The position numbers and the translations under genes are program-made. Below the pieces are notes generated by a model. That model saw only the letters and a program-made list of their open reading frames with translations, searched no databases and had not been told where the DNA came from. 64,000 nt of DNA from Methylobacterium goesingense (GTDB lineage: Bacteria; Pseudomonadota; Alphaproteobacteria; Rhizobiales; Beijerinckiaceae): NCBI RefSeq assembly GCF_022179225.1, contig NZ_BPQL01000023.1:1-64000 (forward strand), given 5' to 3'. This document shows, piece by piece, positions 9,955 to 19,588 of the stretch (the stretch's first letter is position 1; each line of letters opens with the position of its first letter).

Positions 9955-10971
9955 TTATTCGGCGGCTTCGCTGCGCAGTTCGCGCGGCAGCGGGAAGGAC
10001 ATGTCCTCCACCACCGTCGACACCGTATCCACCGTCACGGTGTAGCGGGCGGCGAACGCGTCGATGATCTCTTCCACCAGCACCTCGGGCGCCGAGGCGC
10101 CGGCCGTGAGGCCGAGCTTGCGGATGCCCTCGAAGGCCGGCCAGTCGATCTCCTCGGCGCGCAGCACGAGGCGCGTGATCGGGCAGCCGACGCGCTCGGC
10201 GACCTCGCGCAGACGCTGCGAGTTCGAGGAGTTCGAGGAGCCGACCACGATGACCGCGTCGACCAGCGGTGCCACCTGCTTCACCGCTTCCTGGCGGTTG
10301 GTGGTGGCGTAGCAGATGTCGTCCTTGTGCGGCCCCGTGATGGTCGGGAACTTCTCTTTCAGCGCCGCCACGATGTGTCGGGTGTCGTCCACCGACAGGG
10401 TGGTTTGCGTCACCCAGGCGAGGTTGTCGCGGTTCTCCGGCTCCAGGGCGGCGATCTGCTCCAGGTCCTCGACCAGGGTGATCGAGCCCTTGGGCAGCTG
10501 GCCCATGGTGCCGACGACCTCGGGGTGGCCGGAATGGCCGACGAGCAGCACGTGGCGGCCGCGCTTGTGGTGGATCTCGGCCTCGCGGTGGACCTTGGTC
10601 ACCAGCGGGCAGGTCGCGTCGATGGTGGTGAGGCCGCGCGAATCGGCGTTGTGCGGCACCGTCTTGGCGACGCCGTGAGCGGAGAAGATCACCGGGGCGG
10701 AGCCGTCCGGAACCTCGTCGAGCTCGCGCACGAACACGGCGCCCTTCCGCTTCAGGCTCTCGACCACGTACTTGTTGTGGACGATCTCGTGACGGACGTA
10801 GACCGGGGGTCCGTAGATGGCCAGCGCACGTTCCACCACGTCGATGGCCCGCACGACGCCGGCGCAGAAGCCGCGCGGCGCACAGAGCAGGATCTCCAGG
10901 GGGGGCTTGACCGAGGGCAGCTCGGCCACATCGCTGGAGACGGGGGAGGTCGTCGGATTCGCGTCGCTCAT
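9955..10971 (-). CDS. ispH: 4-hydroxy-3-methylbut-2-enyl diphosphate reductase
   Basis: Last enzyme of the MEP isoprenoid pathway. It is a [4Fe-4S] protein of 338 residues that reduces HMBPP to IPP and DMAPP. The first cluster ligand is in [14 protein letters not shown] (Cys36). The middle ligand is in [14 protein letters not shown], and the active-site histidine/threonine segments [17 protein letters not shown] and [11 protein letters not shown] follow. The [14 protein letters not shown] segment that binds the diphosphate is present. The first 20 or so residues before the core are an ordinary variable extension. The ATG at 10971 is preferred over an in-frame TTG further upstream; both have weak ribosome-binding sites. 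It makes the C5 units needed for quinones, carotenoids and hopanoids. Confidence 0.96.
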   Translation of the reverse strand: MSDANPTTSPVSSDVAELPSVKPPLEILLCAPRGFCAGVVRAIDVVERALAIYGPPVYVRHEIVHNKYVVESLKRKGAVFVRELDEVPDGSAPVIFSAHGVAKTVPHNADSRGLTTIDATCPLVTKVHREAEIHHKRGRHVLLVGHSGHPEVVGTMGQLPKGSITLVEDLEQIAALEPENRDNLAWVTQTTLSVDDTRHIVAALKEKFPTITGPHKDDICYATTNRQEAVKQVAPLVDAVIVVGSSNSSNSQRLREVAERVGCPITRLVLRAEEIDWPAFEGIRKLGLTAGASAPEVLVEEIIDAFAARYTVTVDTVSTVVEDMSFPLPRELRSEAAE

Positions 10972-11128
10972 GATAGCCGGGATGTGGCGAGGCGGGGACG
11001 CCCCTGTCAACCTGTCATAGCGGAAAACTCCGGCACAGGCACCCTTGGGTCCGCGAAACCGGGTCCGCGTGACACGCAGGACCCGGCCGCTCTCCCGTAA
11101 ATTCGCGTCGGGCCGCTTCGAGCGGACC

Positions 11129-12544
11129 TCAAGGCGCGGCCGAGGCCGCGCATTCGGCCAACGCGGCCTCCAGCATCGGGATCATGCGCGGATCGGTGCA
11201 TTGGGCCACGTTGAAGCGCAGGAAGCTGTCGCCGAGCGACGAGGGGCTGAAGGCCCCCCCGGGGGCGAGCACGAGCCCGCGGGCCAGGGCGCGCCGGGCG
11301 ACGTCCGCCGAATCCACGCCCGCGGGCAGGCGCATCCACAGGAAGAAGCCGCCGGCCGGCTCCAGCCAGGCCGTCAGCCCGCAGGCCTCCAGCCGGCGCA
11401 AGGCCGGCGCCATGGCGCGCGCGAGCTTTTCGCGGACCTCCCCGAGGTGGCGGCGATAGGTGCCGTCCGTGAGAAGGCCGTGCATCAGGCTCGCCGACAG
11501 GTGGCTGTTGCCGAGGCTCATGGCGAGCTTGAGGTCGATGAGCGGTTCCACCCAGTCCTCCCGCAGGGCGACGAACCCGCAGCGGACGGCCGCCGAGAGC
11601 GTCTTCGAGAAGCTGCCGACCTGGATCACCCGTTCCAGACCGTCGAAGCCGGCCAGGCGCGGCGAGGGCTCGACCTCGAAATCCCCGAAGATGTCGTCCT
11701 CGATGATCAGGGTGTCGTGGGCCTCCGCGAGCTTGAGCACGCGATGCGCGGTCGCCGGGGCCAGGGTCGAGCCCGTGGGATTCTGGAGCGCGGAATTGAT
11801 GAGGTAGAAGCGGGGCCGGTGCTCGGCCATGAGGGCGTCGAGGGCGGCGAGGTCCGGGCCGGATCGCGTCAGCGGCACCCCCACGATCCGCGCGCGGTGG
11901 GCGCGCAGCAGGGCGTGGTAGTTGAAGTAGCAGGGGTCATCCAGCAGAACAGCGTCACCCGGTTCGAGCAGGAAGCGGCAGAGCAGATCCACCGCCTGCG
12001 TCGCCGAATCCACCAGCACGACCTGATCCGCGCCCGCCTCGACGCCCTTCTCGGCCAGGCGCCGGGCGATCTGCGCCCGCAGGGGCGGGAAGCCGAGGGG
12101 CTGGTCGTGCGCGACGAGGTTGGCTTCCCCGCCGCGTGCCAACTGCCGCAGGCCCCGCCGGATCGCCGCGTCCGGCATCCAGGCCGCCGGGAGCCAGCCG
12201 GAGCCAGGCATCACGAGGTCCGGCCCCGCCTGCATGGACTGGCGGGTGATCCAGAGCGGATCCACCGCCCGGTCGAGCTGCGGCCCCACCGTCTTCAGGC
12301 ACAAGGGGCGCGTCTTGCCGGCCACGTAGAAGCCCGAGCCCCGGCGCGCCACGATGGCCCCCTCGGCCCCGAGCCGGTCATAGGCTTCGACCACGGTCGA
12401 TTTCGACACGCCCATCGCCTCCGCGAAGGCGCGTACGGACGGCAGGCGCGCGCCCGGCATGAGGTGGCGCCCCGCGATCCGCTCGGTGATCGAGGCCGCC
12501 ACGGTCTCGACAAGGGTGGGGGCGGACAGGGGGGAGGCCTTCAT
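11129..12544 (-). CDS. MocR-type GntR/aminotransferase transcriptional regulator
   Basis: Regulator of 471 residues. An N-terminal winged-helix GntR domain (residues 1-80, with [28 protein letters not shown]) is fused to a fold-type I aminotransferase-like domain. The PLP lysine lies in [16 protein letters not shown]. MocR proteins sense PLP or an amino compound and usually control a divergent gene. The start at 12544 is supported by GAGGAGCAGGA just upstream; a much longer open frame upstream is rejected. A perfect inverted repeat lies 20-50 bp upstream, between this gene and a DUF1127 gene. PdxR-like control of vitamin B6 genes is one option, but no pdx gene is adjacent, so the effector is unknown. 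Confidence 0.92.
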   Translation of the reverse strand: MKASPLSAPTLVETVAASITERIAGRHLMPGARLPSVRAFAEAMGVSKSTVVEAYDRLGAEGAIVARRGSGFYVAGKTRPLCLKTVGPQLDRAVDPLWITRQSMQAGPDLVMPGSGWLPAAWMPDAAIRRGLRQLARGGEANLVAHDQPLGFPPLRAQIARRLAEKGVEAGADQVVLVDSATQAVDLLCRFLLEPGDAVLLDDPCYFNYHALLRAHRARIVGVPLTRSGPDLAALDALMAEHRPRFYLINSALQNPTGSTLAPATAHRVLKLAEAHDTLIIEDDIFGDFEVEPSPRLAGFDGLERVIQVGSFSKTLSAAVRCGFVALREDWVEPLIDLKLAMSLGNSHLSASLMHGLLTDGTYRRHLGEVREKLARAMAPALRRLEACGLTAWLEPAGGFFLWMRLPAGVDSADVARRALARGLVLAPGGAFSPSSLGDSFLRFNVAQCTDPRMIPMLEAALAECAASAAP

Positions 12545-12563
12545 CTGTCCTGCTCCTCGTACC

Positions 12564-12595
12564 GGACAATTCAACCGAACCGTACTGAATTGTCC
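12564..12595. promoter_or_regulatory. candidate MocR operator (perfect palindrome)
   Basis: GGACAATTC (12564-12572) and GAATTGTCC (12587-12595) form a perfect 9-bp inverted repeat separated by 14 bp. It lies in the divergent promoter region of the MocR regulator and the DUF1127 gene, 20 bp from the regulator's start codon. A dimeric GntR-family protein is the obvious candidate ligand. The partial direct repeat GTACCG / GTACTG beside the arms adds to its operator-like look. Confidence 0.6.
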
Positions 12596-12674
12596 CTGTC
12601 GCGGCCAGTCCCCGGCCCGCATGGTTTCGGGATCGGCGCCCCTTGAGAGCGGGCGCCGGCCAGGGACCTGCATC

Positions 12675-13016
12675 ATGGACGGCATCACCACTCCGAGAAT
12701 TACCGCCACCTGCCGGCACTCAGGCGCACCCACAGGCGCCAAGGCGCGCCTCTTGGCCGGGACTTGGTTCGCCAGGGCCTGGTTCGTCGGGTTGATGGCC
12801 CATGTGGCCGAGGGCGTGTCGCGGGCCGCCATTAACCGCCGCGTGATCGGTCAGCTTTCGCGGATGTCCGACCGCGAACTCCGGGATATCGGCCTCGTGC
12901 GGCAGGACGTGCGCGACTCCGAGCTCCTGCTCCGGGAGGGCGACGCGTCGAGCTTCCTCGTGGGCCGCCGGAACGAGCGGTGGGGCGCGCGCCGTCGCAA
13001 CGGGCGAGGCGCATAG
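12675..13016 (+). CDS. DUF1127 domain small protein
   Basis: Protein of 113 residues with a DUF1127 (YjiS-like) motif in its centre: INRRVIGQLSRMSDRELRDIGLVRQDV. It is rich in Arg, as DUF1127 proteins are. Members in Agrobacterium and Rhodobacter have been tied to phosphate, carbon or RNA-related regulation, but a general function is not settled. An AGGGA site precedes the ATG at 12675. It is transcribed divergently from the MocR regulator across a palindrome, so it is the likely regulated target. The N-terminal 40 residues before the motif are unremarkable. Confidence 0.75.
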   Translation: MDGITTPRITATCRHSGAPTGAKARLLAGTWFARAWFVGLMAHVAEGVSRAAINRRVIGQLSRMSDRELRDIGLVRQDVRDSELLLREGDASSFLVGRRNERWGARRRNGRGA

Positions 13017-13197
13017 ATCGGACGCGGGAGGCCGACGTGCCGATTCGCACGGTGGAGCGCGAGTGACGGGACTGCAAAGGGCTGTGCCGACGTGACGGGC
13101 GGCCCCCCGGTGGTTAAGACGGGCGGCCCGGCACTCTTGGATCGATCGCGATCGAGTCGGTCCTTATCCAGCGCGAGTACCCGAGCTCCGGAGTCCC

Positions 13198-15117
13198 ATG
13201 GCGAGCGCCGCGACCCACGTCAGCTTCCTGCCGCCCGTGCTGACGTTCCTGTCGGCGGCGGTGATCGGCGTGCCGATCTTCCGCCTTATCGGACAGAGCG
13301 CCGTGCTCGGCTACCTCGTGGCGGGCGTGGTGATCGGGCCGTTCGGTTTCTCGCTGATCGCCGAGCCCGAAACGGCGGCGAGCGTCGCCGAACTCGGCGT
13401 CGTGCTGCTGCTCTTCATCGTCGGCCTCGAACTCCAGATCTCCCGTCTCGTCTCCATGCGGCGCGACATCTTCGGGCTCGGCACCGCCCAGCTCTTCGTC
13501 TGCTCGGCCGCGCTCGCCGGCGTCGGCATCCTGATGGGCGCCAAGCCCGCGGCGAGCCTCGTCATCGGCATCGCGCTGGCGCTCTCGGCCACGGCGGTCG
13601 CCCTGCAGCTGCTGGAAGAGCGCGGCGACATGGGCACGCCCTATGGCGGGCGCGCCTTCGCGGTGCTGCTGTTCCAGGACATCTCCGTAGTGGCGATCCT
13701 GGCCCTGATGCCCCTCTTCGCCGCGTCCGGCCCGAGCGGCGGCGACGGCTGGCTGCTCGCCGCCCTGCAATCCACCGGCACGGTGGGCGCGGCGATCCTC
13801 GCCGTGGTTCTGGTCGGGCGCTACGGCCTCAACCCGTTCTTCGGCTTGCTCGCCGCCAGCGGCGCCCGCGAGGTGATGACGGCGGCCGCTCTCCTGGTGG
13901 TGCTCGGCACCGCGATGCTGATGGAGCATGTCGGCCTGTCGATGGCGATGGGCGCCTTCCTGGCCGGCGTTCTGCTGGCCGAATCGAACTTCCGCCACCA
14001 GCTCGAGGCCGATATCGAGCCGTTCCGCGGCATGCTGCTCGGTCTGTTCTTCATGAGCGTCGGCATGTCGATCGACGGCGGCCTGCTCAAGGCCGAGTGG
14101 CCGACCCTGCTGGGCGCGACGGCCGGCGCGATCCTGCTCAAGGTCGCGCTGGTCGCCGGCCTGTTCCGCCTGTTCGGCTCGCCCTGGCTCGACGCGGTGC
14201 GCGGCGGCGCCATCCTGGCTCCGGCGGGCGAGTTCGCCTTCGTGCTGCTGCCGGCCGGCGGCGAGCTCGGCCTCGTCGATCCGGCGGGCACGCGCTTCGC
14301 CGTGGCGCTGGCGGCCCTGACCATGCTGGTCGGGCCCGTGGCCGCCAAGGCCCTCGACACCGTGCTGGCCCGGCGTCCCGAGGGGCCGGAGACCACGCCG
14401 GAGGCGATCGAGAGCACCGAGGCCCGCGTCCTCGTGATCGGCTTCGGGCGCTTCGGGCAGATCCTGACCCAGGTGCTGCTCGCGGAGGGCATCAGCGTCA
14501 CGGTGATCGACAAGGACGTGGAGCAGATCCGAAGCGCCTCCCGCTTCGGTTTCCGCATCTATTACGGCGACGGCACCCGCCTCGACGTGCTGCGTGCCGC
14601 CGGCATCGGCCGGGCCGAACTCCTCTGCGTCTGCGTCGACGATGGCGAGGCGGCCCTCAAGATCGTCGACATCGTGCATGAGGAATTCGCCAGCGTGCGC
14701 ACCTACGTCCGGGCCTACGACCGCATGCACGCCGTCGAACTCATGAACCGCGACGTGGATTTCCAGCTGCGCGAAACGGTCGAATCCGCCCTCGCCTTCG
14801 GGCGCGCCACCCTGGAGGGCCTCGGCCTCAGCGCCGAGGCGGCCACTGCCACCGCCGAGGACGTGCGCAAGCGCGACATCGCCCGCCTCGTGCTGCAGCA
14901 GGCCGGCGCCGCGCCGGACGCCACGTTTTGGACGCGCGGTGTCTCGGAGATCAAGCCGGAGCCGTTGACGGAGCCGCAGCGGCCCTCCCGCGCCCTCAAC
15001 GCCGAGACCCGCGGCATCATCGGTTCGAAGACGCGCGAGGCGGCCACGCGCACCCTCGAAGCGCCGGTCACCCAAACTCCGGCGCATGCCGCCCAGGACG
15101 CGCATTCGGATGCCTGA
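13198..15117 (+). CDS. Kef-type (CPA2) cation:proton antiporter with TrkA-N domain
   Basis: Inner-membrane protein of 639 residues. The first 385 residues form a 12-13 helix CPA2 antiporter domain (LGYLVAGVVIGPFGF, VLLLFIVGLELQ, LALSATAVALQLL). A cytosolic Rossmann RCK/TrkA-N domain follows at about residues 405-525 (VLVIGFGRFGQILTQVLL, YYGDGTRLDVLRAAG), then a 90-residue Pro/Thr/Ala-rich tail. The family covers KefB/KefC glutathione-gated K+ efflux systems. The arrangement and length fit, but the specific KefB or KefC identity and gating ligand are not proven. The ATG has CGGAG upstream. Its stop overlaps the start of the MATE transporter gene by 8 bp, indicating one transcript. Confidence 0.88.
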   Translation: MASAATHVSFLPPVLTFLSAAVIGVPIFRLIGQSAVLGYLVAGVVIGPFGFSLIAEPETAASVAELGVVLLLFIVGLELQISRLVSMRRDIFGLGTAQLFVCSAALAGVGILMGAKPAASLVIGIALALSATAVALQLLEERGDMGTPYGGRAFAVLLFQDISVVAILALMPLFAASGPSGGDGWLLAALQSTGTVGAAILAVVLVGRYGLNPFFGLLAASGAREVMTAAALLVVLGTAMLMEHVGLSMAMGAFLAGVLLAESNFRHQLEADIEPFRGMLLGLFFMSVGMSIDGGLLKAEWPTLLGATAGAILLKVALVAGLFRLFGSPWLDAVRGGAILAPAGEFAFVLLPAGGELGLVDPAGTRFAVALAALTMLVGPVAAKALDTVLARRPEGPETTPEAIESTEARVLVIGFGRFGQILTQVLLAEGISVTVIDKDVEQIRSASRFGFRIYYGDGTRLDVLRAAGIGRAELLCVCVDDGEAALKIVDIVHEEFASVRTYVRAYDRMHAVELMNRDVDFQLRETVESALAFGRATLEGLGLSAEAATATAEDVRKRDIARLVLQQAGAAPDATFWTRGVSEIKPEPLTEPQRPSRALNAETRGIIGSKTREAATRTLEAPVTQTPAHAAQDAHSDA

Positions 15118-16546
15118 GGCGACCCGAGATTCCGCCCGCTTCGTCCAAGGCTCGATCCTGCGTCACGTGGTGACGATGAGCGCCACCGGCTCGGTGGGGC
15201 TGATGGCGATCTTCGTCGTCGACTTCCTCTCGCTGCTCTACGTCTCGAAGCTCGGCGACCCCAGCCTGACCGCGGCGGTGGGCTTCGCCACCATCGTCCA
15301 GTTCTTCGCCATCGCCATCAACATCGGCCTGATGATCGCGGCCGGTGCCCTGGTCTCGCGGGCGATCGGCGCCGGGGACGAGGCGGGTGCGCGGCGCCTC
15401 GCCACCTCCGGAACCATCCACGGCCTCGTGATCTCGGGCGCCCTGATCCTGATGATGCTGCCCTTCCTGCCGCATGTTCTGGGCTGGATCGGCGCGGATG
15501 CCGAGACCATGCCGGTGGCGATCCGCTTCCTCTGGATCACCCTGCCCTCCAATCTCCTGATGGGGCCGGGCATGATGTTCTCCGGCCTGCTGCGCGCCGT
15601 CGGTGCCGCGCGACAGGCCATGTACGTCACCCTCGGTGGGGCCATCGTCACCGCCGGCCTCGACCCGCTGCTGATCTTCGGGGCGGGGCTCGGCGTGGAC
15701 GGGGCCGCCATCACCACCTGCGTGGCCCGCGCCACCTTCGCGCTGGTGGGCCTCTGGGGCGTGCGCCAGCACCGCCTCCTCGCGCGTCCCAGCCTCGCCC
15801 ACATAGTCGCGGACGCCCCCGTGATGATGCGCATCGCCCTGCCCGCCGTACTCACCAACCTCGCGCCCTCCGTGGCCAGCGCCTTCATCGCGCACGCGCT
15901 CGCCAAGTTCGGCGCCGTGGCGGTGGCGGGCAACGTGGTGGTCGACCGCCTCACCCCCGTGGCCTTCGGGGGCCTGTTCGCGATGTCGGGCTCGATCGGC
16001 CCGATCCTCGGACAGAACTGGGGCGCGGGTCGCTTCGACCGGATGCGCGGCGTGCTGCGTGACGGCACCCTGGTCACGGCCGTCTACGTCCTTGTGGTCT
16101 GGGTCGCCCTGGCCCTCGGGGCCGCGCCACTGACGCGCCTGTTCGCCCTTCAGGGCCTGGCGGCCGAGCTGTTCACGTTCTTCTGCCTCGTCAGCGGCGG
16201 CGTCTGGTTCTTCACCGGACTGCTGTTCCTGGCCAATGCCTCCTTCAACAACCTCGGCTTCCCGTTCTACTCCACCGCCCTGAACTGGGGCCGCGCCACC
16301 CTGGGGACGGTGCCGCCCGCCCTCCTCGGCGCCCATCTCTACGGGCCGAAGGGCGTCATCGCGGGCGTCGGCCTCGGCTCGGTCCTGTTCGGTCTGGCCG
16401 GCATCGTCCTGGCCTTCCGCACCATCGCTACCCTGGAGCGCCGCGCCGCGCCTCCGGTGGTGGAGCGCGACGCCGGCGAGACCCCCAACCCGGGTCCCGA
16501 CGCCACCCGGGCCGCCGCGCCGGCGCAATCCGGCGCCCTGGTCTGA
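15110..16546 (+). CDS. MATE family multidrug/cation efflux transporter
   Basis: Inner-membrane protein of 478 residues with about 12 predicted helices in two six-helix halves, as in NorM/DinF MATE transporters. Characteristic segments are FVQGSILRHVVTMSATGSVGLM, a repeated MMRIALPAVLTNLAPSVAS at the start of the second half, and GSIGPILGQNWGAGRFDR. Substrate is not predictable; MATE pumps exchange Na+ or H+ for cationic drugs or metabolites. The start at 15110 overlaps the antiporter stop and has AGGA 11 bp upstream; an ATG at 15086 is a longer alternative. It is co-transcribed with the Kef-type gene. The C-terminal 40 residues are a Pro/Ala-rich cytosolic tail. Confidence 0.88.
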   Translation: MPEATRDSARFVQGSILRHVVTMSATGSVGLMAIFVVDFLSLLYVSKLGDPSLTAAVGFATIVQFFAIAINIGLMIAAGALVSRAIGAGDEAGARRLATSGTIHGLVISGALILMMLPFLPHVLGWIGADAETMPVAIRFLWITLPSNLLMGPGMMFSGLLRAVGAARQAMYVTLGGAIVTAGLDPLLIFGAGLGVDGAAITTCVARATFALVGLWGVRQHRLLARPSLAHIVADAPVMMRIALPAVLTNLAPSVASAFIAHALAKFGAVAVAGNVVVDRLTPVAFGGLFAMSGSIGPILGQNWGAGRFDRMRGVLRDGTLVTAVYVLVVWVALALGAAPLTRLFALQGLAAELFTFFCLVSGGVWFFTGLLFLANASFNNLGFPFYSTALNWGRATLGTVPPALLGAHLYGPKGVIAGVGLGSVLFGLAGIVLAFRTIATLERRAAPPVVERDAGETPNPGPDATRAAAPAQSGALV

Positions 16547-16664
16547 TCCACCGGGCGCATTCCGCGCCCGCCAGGTTCCTAAAGGGTCGCGGGGGCCGAG
16601 CTTGACGCGACCCCCGGTTTCGGCCGAGGCCTCGCGGCCACGCCGCGTCCGGAGCCTCACCTTG

Positions 16665-17363
16665 ATGTCCGCGAGCCCCTGGGTTCACCTCGACAGCGCG
16701 CCCATCCCCGGGACGGGCACCATTCTCCACCTCCTGCGGCAGGACGAGGCCTTCTCGATCCAGGTGGGCAAGGCGGAGCTGATGACGAACCTGGACCGGC
16801 GCTCCGAGCAGGCGCTCGCGACGATGGCCTGCGCCCGCCTGCGCGACCGTCCGCATGCCCGCATTCTGATCGGCGGCCTGGGCATGGGCTTCACCCTGCG
16901 CGCCGCCCTCGACGCGCTGGGGCCCGACGCCCGCGTGGTGGTCGCCGAACTCGTCCCGGCCGTGGTGGCCTGGGCACGCGGCCCCCTCGCGCACCTGTTC
17001 GGAGACAGCCTGGACGATCCGCGCGTCGAGATCGTCCAGGACGACGTGAACCGCGTGATCCAGTCGGGGCCCGAGCGATTCGACGCGATCCTGCTCGACG
17101 TCGACAACGGTCCCTCGGGCATGACCCGGCGGGAGAACGACCGGCTCTACGACCGCTGGGGCCTGCGGCGCGCGCATTACGCGCTGACGCGCGGCGGCGT
17201 TCTGGGGGTCTGGTCGGGCAAGCCCGACCGGCGCTTCAAGGCACGCCTGCGCCTGCACGGCTTCACCGTCGACGAGGCGCGCATCTATGCGAACGGGGGC
17301 CCCCTCGGCCCCCGTCACGTGCTCTGGTTCGCGGTCCGTCCCGAGGCCGCGATCGGGGCCTGA
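16665..17363 (+). CDS. spermidine synthase-fold methyltransferase-like protein
   Basis: Protein of 232 residues with a spermine/spermidine-synthase-like Rossmann domain. Visible motifs are ILIGGLGMGFTLRAAL (nucleoside-binding glycine loop, about residues 76-91), VVVAELVPAVVAW (acidic ligand for the ribose), DDVNRVIQ and FDAILLDVDNGP, which is the aminopropyltransferase-type Asp motif. It is shorter than true SpeE (about 280) and lacks most of its N-terminal beta domain, so it may bind SAM or decarboxylated SAM with a different acceptor. The start at MSASPWVHLDSAPIPG is chosen for the domain start. It stands alone downstream of the transporter pair, about 120 bp away. Confidence 0.75.
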   Translation: MSASPWVHLDSAPIPGTGTILHLLRQDEAFSIQVGKAELMTNLDRRSEQALATMACARLRDRPHARILIGGLGMGFTLRAALDALGPDARVVVAELVPAVVAWARGPLAHLFGDSLDDPRVEIVQDDVNRVIQSGPERFDAILLDVDNGPSGMTRRENDRLYDRWGLRRAHYALTRGGVLGVWSGKPDRRFKARLRLHGFTVDEARIYANGGPLGPRHVLWFAVRPEAAIGA

Positions 17364-17403
17364 CGCCGCCCCACGGGAAGGTCCCGCCGGCGGCGCCCGG
17401 TCG

Positions 17404-17691
17404 TCAGTAGCTGTAGCTGCGGCGGCCGGCGCCCTGGCCCGGGCCGTAGCCGGTGTCGCGGGGCTGGACGCGCGAGCCGTAATCGATCTCGCGCTGGCGC
17501 CGAGCCTGGCGATTGGCGAGGTAGCGGCCGCCGAGGCAGCCCGCCACGGCACCGACGACCCCGCGCTCGGCCAGGTAATGGCCGGCGATGCCACCGATGA
17601 TGGCGCCCTTGATGCAGCCCTTGGCCTCCGCCGCTCCCACGCTCCCGAAGGTGAGGAGCGCGAGCGCCGATGCCGTTGCAGTGATCCGCAT
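17404..17691 (-). CDS. small secreted glycine-zipper protein
   Basis: Protein of 95 residues. A signal peptide (MRITATASALALLTFGSVGAAEA) is followed by a short glycine-zipper segment (KGAIIGGIAGHYLAERGVVGAVAGCLGG) and a basic, Tyr-rich tail ending GRRSYSY. Proteins with this build are periplasmic or outer-membrane-associated small lipoprotein-like proteins of unknown role. Two Cys residues flank the zipper (GCIKGA, AGCLGG). The start is supported by a GGGAGAAC site upstream. It is convergent with the spermidine-synthase-like gene. Confidence 0.75.
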   Translation of the reverse strand: MRITATASALALLTFGSVGAAEAKGCIKGAIIGGIAGHYLAERGVVGAVAGCLGGRYLANRQARRQREIDYGSRVQPRDTGYGPGQGAGRRSYSY

Positions 17692-17975
17692 GATGTTCTC
17701 CCAGCCGATGCCGGGAGGAAAACAGTGTCCCGCCCGCCCCGTTCCATCCCCGGCCCGCCCTGCGTCATCACCCGGACCGGGACGGCTGAAGCGGAAGGAC
17801 CCGCCGCCCCTGCACTCCGGCGGAATGCCGGGGCGTTCGAAATTAATCCCCGGTCTTCATCATTTTCGGGCGCTGTGCCATCCAAGGTGCAGGCAAGCTT
17901 CGCAACCACGTCTCTAAGACGTTGCGGGGCGGTCGGTTCTTCCAGGACCGGTCGGCAGCGGCAGGGTGGCGTTTC

Positions 17976-18962
17976 ATGTCTTCGAGTTGCATCGGGTGGC
18001 TTGCCGCTCACCTTGTCCCCGTGGCCGTGCTATCCCTCGCGATACTGGCGTTCCAGAGCGAGGACCCGGCCCGGGCCGGACAGGACGATGCGCCGGGCAA
18101 GCAGGGCGCGTCCGCCTCGGGCGACAAGGGGCAGAGTTCCGCCAAGGACGTGGACACCGAGCACCTGTTCGGCTTCACGGAGGGGGCGGATGCCGGCGAG
18201 AAGGGCGAGCAGGAGGTCGTGCTCGACACCATATCCCGCTTCGGCAAGCGCGCCGCCGGCCCCGGCGGATCGCGCTACCGCGTCCTCGACACCAAGCTCG
18301 GCTACCAGTTCAACCCCATCGACAAGCTGAGCATCGAGCTCGGCGCCTTCGGCAACCTGCGCACGTCCCGCAACATCGTGGGCCTCGACGACAAGTCGTA
18401 CGGCACGTTCGACGGCATTTCCGTGGAGGTGAAGTACCAGTTCCTGAAAGGCTCGGCGGAGCAGCCCCTGGGGCTCGCGGTCGAGCTGCGTCCGCGCTTC
18501 AGCCGCGTCCTGCCCATCGAGGGCAATGGCGCCGATATCTTCGACATGGAGAGCGTGCTTCAGCTCGATGTCCAGATCGTGCCGAACAAGCTCTGGTACG
18601 GCGGCAATCTGAGCTTCGAGCCGGCGGCCGGGCGCCAGCTGGGCAACGGCCCGGGCTACCGTTCCTCTACCCTGCTCTGGTCGAACGCCCTCGTCGCGCG
18701 GATCGGCGAGAACACCTATCTGGGACCCGAACTGCGCTACCTGCGCGGCTACGCGGGCACGTTCCTGAACAAGCTGGAGAGCGAGGCCCTCTTCCTGGGG
18801 CCCGCCCTGCACCACCGCTTCACCGAGAAGACCTGGCTGACCGTGGCCTATGCCGGGCAGGTCCGGGGCCGGGACACCGGCCCCGACCTCACCGGGCGTA
18901 GGCTCGGCCTCGACCAGTTCGAGCGCCAGAACCTGCGCGTCAAATTCGGTATGGAGTTTTGA
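17976..18962 (+). CDS. outer-membrane beta-barrel-like protein of unknown function
   Basis: Protein of 328 residues. A signal peptide or hydrophobic N-terminus (LAAHLVPVAVLSLAILAF) is followed by a Lys/Asp/Gly-rich low-complexity stretch (about residues 30-75). The remainder has alternating aromatic and polar beta-strand patterns (LGYQFNPIDKLSIELGAFGNLR, VSVEVKYQFLKG, WLTVAYAGQVRG). The C-terminus is KFGMEF, ending in Phe as expected for BAM-assembled outer-membrane barrels. About ten strands can be imagined. No TonB box or porin signature is seen. AGGGTGG precedes the chosen ATG. The adjacent RND efflux genes lack a TolC-type partner, but this protein has no helical TolC-like region, so it is not that partner. 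Confidence 0.7.
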   Translation: MSSSCIGWLAAHLVPVAVLSLAILAFQSEDPARAGQDDAPGKQGASASGDKGQSSAKDVDTEHLFGFTEGADAGEKGEQEVVLDTISRFGKRAAGPGGSRYRVLDTKLGYQFNPIDKLSIELGAFGNLRTSRNIVGLDDKSYGTFDGISVEVKYQFLKGSAEQPLGLAVELRPRFSRVLPIEGNGADIFDMESVLQLDVQIVPNKLWYGGNLSFEPAAGRQLGNGPGYRSSTLLWSNALVARIGENTYLGPELRYLRGYAGTFLNKLESEALFLGPALHHRFTEKTWLTVAYAGQVRGRDTGPDLTGRRLGLDQFERQNLRVKFGMEF

Positions 18963-18974
18963 GGGCCGGCGCGC

Positions 18975-19229
18975 TCAGGAGGCGATTCGCTCCAGCGAAG
19001 CCTTAGGCTTCGCCGCTGTGCCGGGCTCCGCCGGGGCCGGCGCGGATTCGGGCTCCGGCCTGCCGGGCCGGCGTCCTTCCCGTTCGGCCCGCAACTCCCG
19101 CTCGGCCATCAGCCAGAGCTCGATGCTGAACCCCTCCGGGCGATGATGGCGCTCCCACAAATCGTAGGCGCGCTCTCGGATCTCCTCGAAGGTGATCTCA
19201 CGAGAGGTGATGTCGGGGGGAGATGGCAT
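18975..19229 (-). CDS. DUF2934 domain protein
   Basis: Small cytosolic protein of 84 residues. Its core (EEIRERAYDLWERHHRPEGFSIELWLMAERELRAE, given here in part as EIRERAYDLWERHHRPEG) is the DUF2934 helical motif common in alphaproteobacteria. The tail is a Pro/Ala/Glu linker. Function of the family is unknown. The start at 19229 is preferred over a much longer upstream frame, which has no family match. It converges with the outer-membrane barrel gene and is divergent from the RND adaptor gene. Confidence 0.75.
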   Translation of the reverse strand: MPSPPDITSREITFEEIRERAYDLWERHHRPEGFSIELWLMAERELRAEREGRRPGRPEPESAPAPAEPGTAAKPKASLERIAS

Positions 19230-19588
19230 GGACAAGGACCCTGGCGGGCCGACGTTCTGGAGGGTGATCCGATCCGCGTCCCGTGACGAGGCCCTCGCGA
19301 CGGTCGGCGCGGAGCCATCGCACGGGGGATGCGAAGGTTCCTTTACACAGAGCAATTCCCGCCCGATTCGTGCGACATGCGCCCATGCGAAACAACCGGC
19401 GCGGATTCTCAGCGCCACGCCTTGTTTTCGACGCCAACCTTCATCAATGCGTCAGAGATCGACGCTACGCCCGGGCGTCAAACTCCTCCTGGAGCCCTTC
19501 GGCCGCACGGCATCGAACTGGATTGCGGCCGTGCGCCGCGGTCCCACCGGTGTCGTCCGCGGCTGCGGCTGGGCACGAGATCCGTCGC
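19230..19588. other. divergent intergenic region, DUF2934 / RND adaptor
   Basis: This 359-bp gap between divergent genes should hold two promoters. Open frames cross it on both strands but none has family features or a good start. I see no clear operator palindrome and no metal-responsive regulator gene beside the efflux genes. Confidence 0.5.

Noticed and set aside
17976..18962. Outer-membrane channel partner (TolC/CzcC) for the RND genes
   Set aside because: No helical coiled-coil barrel region; the gene is separated by a minus-strand gene and a divergent promoter region.
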